Shown in pieces: positions 24,701 to 36,700 of a stretch of DNA of 64,000 nucleotides (the stretch's first letter is position 1; each line of letters opens with the position of its first letter). This DNA is from Numida meleagris (taxonomy: Eukaryota > Chordata > Aves > Galliformes > Numididae), in the NCBI RefSeq assembly GCF_002078875.1, contig NC_034415.1, positions 16,093,331-16,157,330 of the forward strand. Reading direction: 5' to 3'. Under the pieces are notes generated by a model that was not told the origin of the DNA, searched no databases, and worked only from the letters and a program-made list of their open reading frames with translations. The position numbers and the translations under genes are program-made.

Positions 24701-27700
24701 CTGAGCTAGGAGAAGCTTAAGAGGTTGCTGGACTGTAGACAGGACATTTCCAAGGGCTACTGGAACCGCTTCAGGCTCATTGTGTCATGTTAAAAGGGGA
24801 GAAGTAGCCAACTATGGAGTCAGTCACTTCTGCATTTTTCTGTTATGGTGTCCCAGTACGGCAAGTCTCCTCAAGAGCTTCGGGCTCTGCTAAGGCATGC
24901 GGACCAGGACTGGGCTTCTGTGCCTTGTGTGTTGCTCTCTATGTTCTTGTAGCCACAGCAGAAATGGATCAAGCTATGTATGCGTTACACAGTGGGGAGC
25001 CTGGTGGCCTAGTGACACTATCCATGTGAGCATGGGGTGCAAGAGCTGGCTGCTTTGTTTCTTTTAATATTAATAATAGTGATCTTCACCAAGAAGGGAG
25101 GGTCTGAATGAGTAGGCTATCTCTAGAAGACAGAATTTCATTTTTTCCTTTTTTTGTCTTTGGCCACAAGGGCTGCACTGTACAGCTTCACTTCAGGTTT
25201 GCACATGGTTTCATTTACAAAAAGTTTCCACTTGTTGTGGAAAAAGGTAGAAGGAAGAAAAACTTTTCCCATATATTAGGGGACCTCCAGCTCTATGGCT
25301 GTCTCTAGTCCCTGTTTTTTCTCTTAATTGCTTGCTCATCTGTTCTTGACATTAGCTGGAGAGCACTGTGTAAGCCAGACATTTGTCTTTATGTCTCTTT
25401 ATATTCAGTTATGTCTGTGTAACTTACAACCCTGGGAGCGTTTTGGAATTTCTTGCCTTCCTACAACATTTTCTGGGAGGTGACAGAGGCAAATGTCTGA
25501 CACACAGCTTGTCCCTCTCTGACTTTTTGGAAGAGACTGTTGTCATGTTAAAGAATCATCTTTGCAATTTGAGCTTTGGGGTTCTAAGCGTCCTGACTTT
25601 GGAGTTCAGTTAATTAAAATGTTTTGTATTATTTTTCAACCAAGAATCCATTTTGTGCCCATGAAAATAAGAAAAAAATAAATAAAAGTTGTCTTGTGTT
25701 GGCTGATGCAGTGCACCGCATGGACTTCCTGCTAGCACAGCTATCTGTCCACCTCTAAGACTTTCTTTCACTGAGATTCTAATTTGATTAAAAGATGATA
25801 CAGCGTGTGACACAGAAACTATTTTCTTGTGAATGTACACTGAACTTGAATTCTGGTGTTCAAGCTGAAAAAAATGTAGTGTGAGCCCTTGGGTTGTGAT
25901 TGCAAACACTTGGAAGAAATATTAAGGTTTCCACTAAACATTGCTTTATATATAGATATTTGTAAATCATAGCATGATTTATTGTCATTGAAGCATTACT
26001 AATACCTACCTTATGTATACACTGTCCTCTGTGCTGAAGGTAAATGCTTAGAGGTTAAGGGAAGAAACTTGCCTGCCATTACTGTTTGTACCTTATGTGC
26101 CTTTACAAATGTGTGGGCTTTTCTTCCACTTTCTTGATTGTTTGATGGTTTGTTGTTTGTTTGTTTGTTTTTGCAATTGGTAATGCTGGGATACCCTTTG
26201 ATATTCTATCAGAGCGTGAAGTTTTAACTCAAAATGTGATGGGATTTTTTTTATATCTTTTTAACTTTGAAGAGCATATCTCATTGGTAACATGACAAAA
26301 AGCTTTAGCATACAGGAAGTAAAGTAACACAACACTTTCATTTGTGGTAAATGATGTGGTATGGTGAGAAGGCTATAGGTACACTGGCACAAAAGTAGCT
26401 AATAGGCATGAACTTGTCCTTTGTTTTATAGTTTCTTTGCAGTAACTTTTTTTCCCCCAGGAAGAAATCTACTACGTAGCAGCTCTTGTGCTTGAAGGCT
26501 GCTGCAAGAAAACACAAAGCAGATGCAGTTACTTTTTTAATAAAAGCCATTGTAAAATGTATGTACTATATATGAGGGCATACATGGCCCTTGTTCTCTG
26601 TGTAAAACACCTTCACAGCATTGGTGGAAAGTTGTATGATGTGAGGGCTGGAAGGCTTTGAACCATGGCTTGCTGAAGTTAGTGGTATCCTGCCATTGAC
26701 TCTGGGTGTTGAATCAAGTTTCTAATTCTTTGGAGTCCTGAAACTTTATGTATTTTCTCACGTGCTCTTTTCTGTCTTCCCTTTTTAGGAAGATCCTCCT
26801 TATTTGTATTGCAGTATGTATAGCTGCAGGTGTTGCCAAAGCACCCAAACAAGGTGAGAATACTTTCTTACAAAAGGATGTTGGTTTATTTTGTTACCAG
26901 ATGAAAAGCGTAAATGGCAGTTGTTACTAGTGACCCTAGGTTCAGTTCCTTATGGCGACTTAAATATCAGCTACGGTATAATGAGAGCAAAAGTTTAAAG
27001 TAACCAGTTTGGAAAATATGACCTTTTGAAAATTACTCAGATTTTCTGTCCATGAAATTGCTTGCATATTTAAGCAGACTCTTCATAAAAGAGAAGTCTT
27101 GTACAGAGAAAAGGCTTTGATTGTGTCTTTAGTGCAAGTGGGTGTCCTTGGGGGTGGCAAGCACTTCTGAGGACAAACAAGCAAACCAGTGCATATAATA
27201 AAAGCTTAGTCTAGACTGGCATCATTAAAGCAAAAAGTGAAATTGTGTATTCTTTTGGTTTTGCATTCAGATGCAGATGTTAGGAAGGAAATAAGGTTGT
27301 CTTGTTTTTTGTCTTTTTTTAATCTGCCAGCTGTTACAGCTGCACCAGATGTTCATTATGAGACCCGTGTGGGAATGTGAGCATCCCAAAGTGTGGACGC
27401 TAACATGCCATTTACTCTTTAGTAGCCAGGAGAGTGGCAGTATCAGTTCTCTTCCATATTCCTTCATTGTACAGGTGAAGCAAGAAATAGCTCATCCTTG
27501 ACTGATTTGGTAACTGTAATCTTCATGTAATATTCAACTGAATGCAAACAGCTGAGTTTCCTGATTAAGTTAGAGTGCATTCCTGATAACGTTTTGCTAG
27601 AGCCCCATCTGTCTCCATCTCCAGCATCCCACTGCCGCTTTCACCAGTGTTTTTTTCCTTCTCATTATTCCTTGTGCTTGGTGAAGTATTCTTTTCCTTG

Positions 27701-30700
27701 TTGCTTTTTGTGGGGCTGAGATTGGGTGCATTTTTCCCCCTTCAGTTTTGCCTTCCATTAGCTGCTCATGGTTTGCCTGTTGAGATATTTTCTTGCTTTT
27801 CCCATTCAGCTGGATGGGGACATACTTTTGTGATGATGGGAGTTTTCCAGACTGTCTAGTTGCTGAGCCAAGTTCTGCACTGAGGGGGTGGGGAGGGGTT
27901 GAGGGGCAAGAAAAAGCTCACCTGACAAGGGCAGCACCCACAGATGTGTGTGGCCTCCCCGCTCTAGGCCTGTGGGGTGGGAGGAGAGAGGCTGAGTTAG
28001 GGAGGCAGTTTGTACTTTCCCAGTGGAGCAGGTGAGGGATGTCAGGCACAGGTCTGCACTTATAGTTCGAGTTGTCTTCATGTCTCCACCCCTCTTTTCC
28101 CCTCTGCAAGGAAGTAATTTATTTTGATTGTCACATTCTGCAGCATGCGGAACTCCTTTTCTAATAGCATGTCAGGAGACAGCTGTGAAAGCATCAAAGC
28201 CGGCTGTATCACTGGTGTTGAGGTCCTCCAGCTCTATGGGCCTTGCTTCTCTGCTGGTGGGGATGTGGCAAGATGGTGGGATTAGGCCAGTCTCTTCATC
28301 TGTAGGTTTGGGAAGCCTGAGGGGGTCTGCAATAGGAGGGGGTTGTTAGCATTAAGGAAGAGAATTTTGAATGAATTATCACTGTAGGACACATCTGGTA
28401 CTTTTGGTTGTAGAGATAATTGCTGCAGTTGAGTTGATACTGTGTTATTCTTAAAATGGTTCTTGGAGTTGTGGTGGGTTTAAGGAGAGAAGTTGGTGTT
28501 GGTGGAAGAAATAAAGTAGTCCCTGTGGAGAGGTGTGGAGCCACCTGTGTTTCTGCGCCTTGCTTGCCCACATCCCTGAACCTCACCAGCTTTAAGAGAT
28601 GGAAAAATGTGACTACTGAAAAGCAACTGAATAAGTGCACCTGCCAAAAATCTCTCCTTAGGAGGTCTTGTAGCTGAATCATAGAATTCTAAATTGTTAG
28701 AGAAGGGAGCATAAGTGAGTGAAGCCATTTTCTCAAAGTTAAAAAAAGTTCTTGAGAAAAGACAAGTTCTTGAGGAAGGGAGGAAAACAAAAGAAGTCAG
28801 AACAGCTCAAGAGTATCCTTCAGTCTATACAGTATGCAGAGGTAGCACTCTTCCATTCACAGTGCTTCAGGGTTTGTCCAGGAACAGGGTGGCTTGTTCA
28901 TTTATAAATATGTTAACGCCTTAGCTGGTATCAAGACTTTCTTGGCAATTTGCTTTTTGAAAGGAGTATTCTATCAAATATGAAGACACTAGCAAGAGTA
29001 ACTAATGTTCTTTCTTTCCTGAGCTGATCAGAGAGCTAGTGTGTGATTGAGAAGCTGCACTTAATGCACTGTGGTAGGGTGCTATAAATTGTTTTCAGTG
29101 AAATATGTGTAAATACACAGCCTCGGCTTTTAGGAATAGTGGTTTGAGTTTGGCTTGAGAATACGCAGAATCCATGTCTCTGGCTGGCTTTGTGGTGCCA
29201 GTTGCTCAGGTTTGGTGTCCAGGAGAGTATCAGTTGCAACCTTGTGTTGTAACTTACCCAACTGGGGTATGCAATGCAAATGCACCACCACCTGGCAAAT
29301 GGGCAACCTGCTGAATAATTGCCCTGAGTTCTGGTGAAGCTGACAAATGAATGATCATTACTTTTCTGCACCTGTATTGGTAAAGGGAAAACAAATTGTG
29401 TGTACTAGGATTGCTGAAATGGAGAGAGCACCTCAAATATTCTGCCCTCAGACAAGTCATGAGAGTGGGTGAATATGGAAAATGAACAACAGAGACTGAA
29501 CAGAAGAGTGATACAGAACACCACCATCCCCTCACCATTCTTTTTGGGACTGTTTTGTGATTTTTTTTTTTTGTCCAACTCTTAACTTTTGTTAAGTTTT
29601 CCCTCCCTTCACAATCCAATTATGTTGTGAATTTTACAAGTAATCCTAGAAGATGGAAAGAAAGCAACTGACACCAAAAAAACCCAAATAGCTTCTCTTT
29701 GAAGAAGAGGAGCTGTTACAGTTTGGGGGACTAATGGATTGGGTGAACAGTAAGTGAAGACAGATGTTGCGCAGACATGGATAAACAAAGAAAACTGGCT
29801 ACTGATAGGTAAAGAAAGTTGTGGTTGTCATGCTGAGAGGAAGAGCTAAGGGGGCTGCTTGCTCCCAAAACCCCATGTACTGCCAAGAGCTTCTGAAAGC
29901 TTAAAAATAATAATAATAATAATAAAAAAATTGGACCAGAAATGAAGCGACTGGCCAAAAAAGTCTGGAACAGCCTTTTGGCTTGATGGTGGGTTAATGG
30001 GCAGTAAGTCAGCAAGGAATAATTAGCTGGTACTTTATCTTTTGCTGTTACTTTTCACATAGCATTTCTCAAGGACTGAGCCTTCTCAAGGACTGTCATA
30101 GTTTGCAGGAATCTGTTTGCAGGATGTGGAGAAAGTGCTTTATATCTCTTTACACTCACGAATGCTTTTCCTCTTTTAAAATAATTTTTAAACAATGTGA
30201 TGTTTACAAATTAGAACTGCCAAAATTTGTCATTTGAGATTTAGAAACAGTGCTCCTTAATATCATTTTAAAATTGGCTGTTCTATGTCAGTATGGTAGA
30301 CTTGTTGTTTTATTCTTCAATTAGAATACTTTGGGCAGAGATCACTTGACACTGTTATTTTTAAGTGCAACTTAAAATATTTACAAATATCTGCCAAATA
30401 CTTCAGGTTAAAATTGTGGCAATCTGGTACAAGGTGAAGTTGGATTGGCTTTCCTTGTGCGGTGTGTCAGCTGGCTCAGCCAGTGCACAGAAGTGCTAGA
30501 GCTGTCTCTGAAGCCACTGGGGAGATGCTTGCCCCTGTAACACTTCTGTGTTGCCCAAAGGATTACACATGCATGGCTTTCTTGTCTGTAACTACACCCA
30601 GACCATGCAGGACTGGGGTCCTGGGAAAGTGTGGGGGTTCATTAGCAGAGCTGCAAAGTAGAATGCTTCTACTATAACCTGACCTCTCTTATCAGTTTGA

Positions 30701-33700
30701 CAGATTAAAATACAGCCTAGTAAGTTAATTGCTCTGAGGCAGAACATCTTGAGAAATTGGCGTATGTGTGACTTTCTGCAAAGACATGCTTTCCCCGTAG
30801 CTCCAGCTGGGCTGGCTGCCAGGGCAGTCTTGGCACTCCTGCAGATCTCTAACATGGCTAGAAACACTACAAGGTGTGTAATTAATTTTCAAGATGTGCA
30901 GTGTATTCAGGTTGATGCTTTCGGTTCCAACTTATAAACCACTCTCAAGGAAGTCTCAGACTCTGTTCATAATTTACTACTGAAACTAAGCCAACATCTG
31001 TGTGTTCTTAAAGTTTTCTGTGAATACGTTCAGTAAACAGAGAAAGGGAAGGCTGGGAAAGGAAATCTTTTTTCCACTAAAATAGTGAACATCCATTTGT
31101 TTCAGTTGCTCTTGTCTCTTAAAATAGCAGTGAATCTTAAGTTCCTCTTGGTTACTCCCATTTTTGTTATGCCACTTAGTAGCTTTATTTGCTCTAAAAG
31201 AGCACTTAATTGCATGGTTGGAAAAAAAAAACAGTAAAAAAATAAAAAATAAAAAGTAATACCCTCAGCTAAACGCTGTGGGAAGCGCAGCCTGTTCCCC
31301 ATTAGGCTTATTATATCAGTGCAATGGTTAAGTAACATTAGTCCTTTTTAATATAGACAGTTCGCTACAGCTCAGGTCCAGCCAGTTGTTGCATTTGGAC
31401 AAAAAAATGCTTCTGTGCAATAGTGCCTATGAAAACTCTATGATGTTCAGCTTCCCCTTGTGCAGAAAACTGAGAAGTTTAGGCTAGAAAGGACCTCGGG
31501 CTTGTCTGGTCCTAGCTGGTGCTGAGATCAGGGCCAGTGTTGATGTTAGTCCAGGCTCCTGTCCAGCTCTGCTCTGAGGATCTGCAAGAAAGGAGATCGC
31601 ACGATGCCCCTGGCCACTGCTTACTGTGTTAGTAAATAGCTTGTCCCTTCATGGAAACAAAACAACCCTCCCTTGAATGTTAATATTTTTCAGATAAAGA
31701 GGAAAAATATGTTTTTGTTTGTTTTTTGAGAAATTACTTGCTGTTTTTTTGTTGTTGTTGTTTTGTTTTAAAGGGGAGGGAGGCAGGAATTGCCAAATAA
31801 ACTGTGTTCATTAACTCTTGTGAAAAGGTTGATGACAGCAAATGGGAACTTTTCAGTTTTATGAATGAATTAACCTTCAATGGGCATTACATGGGCATTT
31901 TTTATTGGTTAAATATTTTTTCATTAGGAAAGCTGTAATTATATTTGTGAAAGACTGGTATATATGTTGTGCCTTACATTTGTTTACATGGATCTCAATT
32001 TGAGCTTGTAAGTGAAATGAACAATGAGCCTTCATTTCTTTTTACAGCAGTAGATATTCTTCATCGACTCGGCCTTGTGAGCAATGTCCAGCAGCCGTCA
32101 GTGACACCAGTGCCCTTGGCAGTGCTGCCCTTGCCGTGGGGGGTTCGCCTGGCCGTGTCCGGAGTTGTGCTGACTGCTGACGCGCAAGTCGAAGCCTCCA
32201 TCGCTCAAGTCATACCAGCAAGTCTAGGGCATCACTTCACCATATTGGTTGGGTTGTACTCTTACAGTGTAAATAATGCTTTCCTTTTCAGTATTAGGAA
32301 CAAAACCAGGCTGCAGTTTGGGGTCCAGTTGCTACCAAGAAAGGTAGCGGTGCACACTGGAGGGAAGCAGCCTATATACTTCAATTATAGCGTTCATAAT
32401 GAACAGTGGCATTGGTTTGCCATTGAAATTAAAGGCAAGACTGTCTCAATGTTTGCTGAGTGCGGACAGAAGTACTATAGCAGGGAAATGCTTTATGAAG
32501 TGGAGGCGTTTGATTTGGATGGTTTATTTACCCTGGGAAGGATGAACGCTCACTCTGTCAGCTTTGAAGGAGTTATATGCCAGCTAGATATCATTCCCTC
32601 TGCAGAAGCCTCTGCAAACTATTGTAAATATTTGAAACAGCAGTGTCGCCTGGCCGAAACATATCGATCTCTGCTAGGAACACCATATGCATCAGGTGTG
32701 CTGGATGTTTCTCTGAAGAAAAAGATTGGTGAGAAAAAACAGTGGGAAGATGTATCTGATAGAAGGAAAGAAGCATCAAATGGTCCTGTTACCAATATTG
32801 CTCGGATTCACTCTGTACTGGAGTACCTTGAGTCAATAAATGTCTCAACATCAGAGTTTGCAGAGTCTAAACCACTGCTGCTGAAAGTGTGGCCAGAAAC
32901 AGAACTCCAGGAGGAGGTCAGTCTGCCCCTTCATCAGCAGGAGCCAAGCAAAGAAAGAGACATCACTGAAAAAAACAAGGCTTTGTATCCAAATACTTCA
33001 TGTACTACCACAGAAGATGCAGACAGACAAAGTGAGCTTTCTCTGATCTTCCCTACAGAGCAGAATAAAATGAAAAGCAAGGGAGTGGACAAAGAAAAAC
33101 AGCATTTAGGTGAACCAACCAAAAAGCAGCAAATCTTCAACACAACTCTGTACAGTTTGACTGCTGACCTCTCCCTGGATGATCAGCTTGGTCTGGAGGA
33201 AGAAGGTCCATCTGATGCTAATAAGAGTTATCGCACAGAAAACACTTATAATATTGATGCTGATAACTACAGCTATGAAGATCAAGGCAAAATGTTTGAA
33301 ACAGGAAGTAGCAGAGGTTTAAAGGGGGAGACTGGACCTCCTGTAAGTTACCTTTATTACACTCCTTATTATAATGAAGCAACATACATTTAAAAGAGGC
33401 TTTGAAATAAATCTGGTAAAACGTGCCAGGCTGTGATTACCACTTTTCCTATTTGTACCGTGCAAAAGTTTGTCTGCCGCAAGTGTGTCTCTGGTGTGTA
33501 ATTTTGGCCTATGTGGTGTGTATTTTTATTTACTAGCAGAACACATAGGCATTCAATTCTGGTCGGTTTTTACTCTAAACAGAATCTTGATGCTAAGAGG
33601 TTGTTACATAGTTGAAAAATGTGTTAACAAGTAATTTATGTTTGTCGGGGGTGCTCTTGTTGTTTTGGTTTATTTTGTGAATGTGAAGCCAGTCTTTTTT

Positions 33701-36700
33701 TTTTTTTTTTATCATTTTTTAGCCCTTTATTTATGGGAACATATCAGTACGTATGTAGCCACTACAGATGTGAGTTGAGGTTAATTTCCATGTTTGCAGC
33801 TTATGACATTTAATAACTGCTAATGGAAAGTTTTGATCCATAGCACATAAGTTAAAAATTGTACATTGAAATTTATTGACTGTAACTGACTGAAATCACA
33901 GTTTCTGCTGGGCGCAGAAATGGTTGCTGATGTTGGGGTTTTTGTTGTTGGGTTTTCTTTTGTGTGTGCACTAAGCAGCTGCAAGCTAATGCTCTGGTTT
34001 TGCTTGGTGCAGATGCTGTGCATGCAATGATCTGATCTGGAGGGTTCAAAATGTACATGAAAGATGTGTATGCTACCATTTGGTATGTTTGTCTTATGGA
34101 TGGGATGCAGAAGCTTGTCTTGTTTGCAAGTCAGCTACAGCATATGGTGCATTGCTGGGTCAGAGTTTCAGTAACATGCCCAAGGTCTCAAAAATGATGT
34201 GTTTCAGAGCCAGGAGGCTGATCCAGACCTTTGAGGGCACAAGTTCTGCTGGAAGGACCAACAGCACCCACTGAGCCTATGGGCAAACTAAAGCATTGTG
34301 TTGCCACAGAGATTGGTGCCAAAGCAAGAAAAGGGCCTCTGTATGGCTCTTCCACAGAAGATTTCTGTAAAGAATTGTGTTTGGTGGAGGTTGTGTGGCA
34401 CTGTGCCTGTCGCTGTCATTGAACTCAGACTTGAAGAGATACTCTTGGTTTCTCAGTCTAGTACATCCTTGGAGGGAAGACTGTGATAATCCAGGTTTTA
34501 TCTTCAAGGCTCTAACATTTTAATAAATAAGTATCCACAGAGTCTTATCAGTGGGGAGCCTAAAAAAGGAGCAGTGAGGGACTTGCAGAGTTCCCCTGCA
34601 GCAAAAAGAAATCCTGATGATGCATGAAGCCCCTTCTCTTTTTTTCTTCTTTCATTAAGTTGTGGTTGGTTTGAACCTTCTTTCAAGATTTCAGCACAGA
34701 AGTAATGTTTGTTCTATTGGAGTTGACAGGCAAGAACTAGCTTTTGTGGTTCTTAGACTCCTCAGCTTCGTTTTAGCTTTTAATCATCTACCAGAACTGA
34801 TTCTTGCCTTGTATAATTAGGCCCCTTGAATTCCATGATCCCACAGCTGTGGAATTCACCCACTGCTACAAAGCAGGGCTCCAGAATTCAGGCCTTCATT
34901 TATGGATAGCATACTTAATTCTTCCACTTAATTCTTCACAATCACTATGACTGATTAAAATCCTAACAATTGCAATGACTAGAATCCCCTATAAAAATAC
35001 GAAGCAAGTTTAAAGTTGAGCATTGTGGTCTCCTGACCACATCTCCCTCTGATTCTGAGTGAAAGTTGCTCCATTCATCTGATGAGCCATTCCTTTTGGT
35101 ATTGCAGAGGGTATTGACACTATATAAAGGTTTTTAAAAAAATAATCTATTTTTAATTCTTTCAACTTTCTAATTGATATTCTTTGTTGCACAAGTCCTA
35201 AGGCTGTTTGCAGTAGCATGATATGCGATCCCACATGTCTAAAGAGAGATGTTAGGATTGAAGAACGGAGTTAGGTTACTTGCTGCCAAGTAACTGCATC
35301 AGCCTGCCTAACTGCATGAGCTTTGATGTCCCTGAGAAATGACCTAGGAGTTAGTTTTCTCTATTAGAAAAGTTTTCTGGATTAAGAAGACAGTCCTTCA
35401 GTAAGAGTAGTGATAGAAGACAAAACGTGGTGTTCCATAGGCTGTCCCGTTGGTGACAACTATCGATCTGGAGATACTCTCAAGAGGAACTGGAAGTGCA
35501 GTCCCTGCATTAGGAAGAGTTGGATCCTGGATGGGTTGCTGTTAGTACAGCCAGGCGATGTAAGAGTGAGAACTCTGAATGAGGGCAGGAAAAAAATATT
35601 AAATTTAAAAATCCTAAATGCAGCACTAAATTAGCACTAGTAAGGGTAGTGTCATCTGAGATTTTGCTCTTAGCCAATTTATCAGTTGAAGAAAATTGCT
35701 TGCTGTGGCTGTCCCTAGCCAAAGAGGGTGACCTGGGTAGTTAATCACCTTCACATATCTTAGCTCTGCGGGTAACCCTCATGTTTTTCTGCCCAGGCTC
35801 AGAAATCTCTATCTCACTATCTGCTAACTTAAATGAAATCTTAAGATGCGGTTTTATTTTTGTTACTAGCCCAAACAAACAAAACTCCATCAAGTAACAT
35901 TTGTTTTAAATATCTAAACATTTATTTTCATTCACCTGAAACAGTTTTCCTATTGTCTGTGCAATAGTCTTGAGAAGCTTTAATCCATCACTCAAAGCTA
36001 TATATATTCCTCTGATGTTAATGACATTGCTTTGGCTGTTGTAGTTCTTGACAGAGAGAGCAAGACTTCAGCAGCTTTAAGGAAAGGCTAATCCTACACA
36101 AGTGACTGCTTGCTATAGGGCATTTGGGAAGAGAAGTGTGCTTCTCTTCTGACATCAAATGAAATGTAAATGAAGCAAGAGGAAAAGGTAGGTGGGCATT
36201 CATGTTTGATAGAATCCTGGTTGCTCAATAATTGGTATGCTTTAAAAAGAGAGACAAACATGCTAATAGGTAGAATTCTGAGTGACAAAATGTGAATTCC
36301 AGATGGCCTAAAACAGACAGCATTGAATTTAGTGCAATATTGCAAAAATTAGAAATAGAGAATGGAGGAGGGATTGGTGAGTTAGTCAGATAAGGCTGAT
36401 AGAGTGATGTTCAGCACACTGGAGAATGTTCCAAGCATTACAAAGATAAACTGTGTTCATCGTTCAGAGTGCCAAATATTGGAGACTGGCAATTTTTCTA
36501 CTGTTTTGAGTATTCTGAGGCAGCAGTTTGGAGAGAAGTCCTCAATTGTGGGTGCTGAGCTCTTTTCTTAAATTCAAAAAAAAAAAAAAACCTCAAAATA
36601 ACAACAACAACAAAAAAAACAATTTGACAGATAGTAAGGTTGCAGAAGAGTGCACTAGTGGTGTCAGCTGTTGAAAATACAATTCTGAGCAGAAGCTAAA

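Larger units (their letters stand above)
26854..32047 (+). other. COL24A1: COL24A1 intron 2 (5194 nt)
   Basis: The intron runs from donor gtgaga to acceptor ttacag. It contains an AAT microsatellite at about 29.9 kb, one doubtful CR1 remnant at 28.7 kb and one older CR1-like fragment at 31.5 kb. Confidence 0.85.

Noticed and set aside
31969..33393. Treating the whole 474-codon frame as one exon or gene
   Set aside because: The first 79 bases are intron (acceptor at 32047/32048) and the last 51 bases lie after the gtaagt donor. Only 32048-33342 matches COL24A1.
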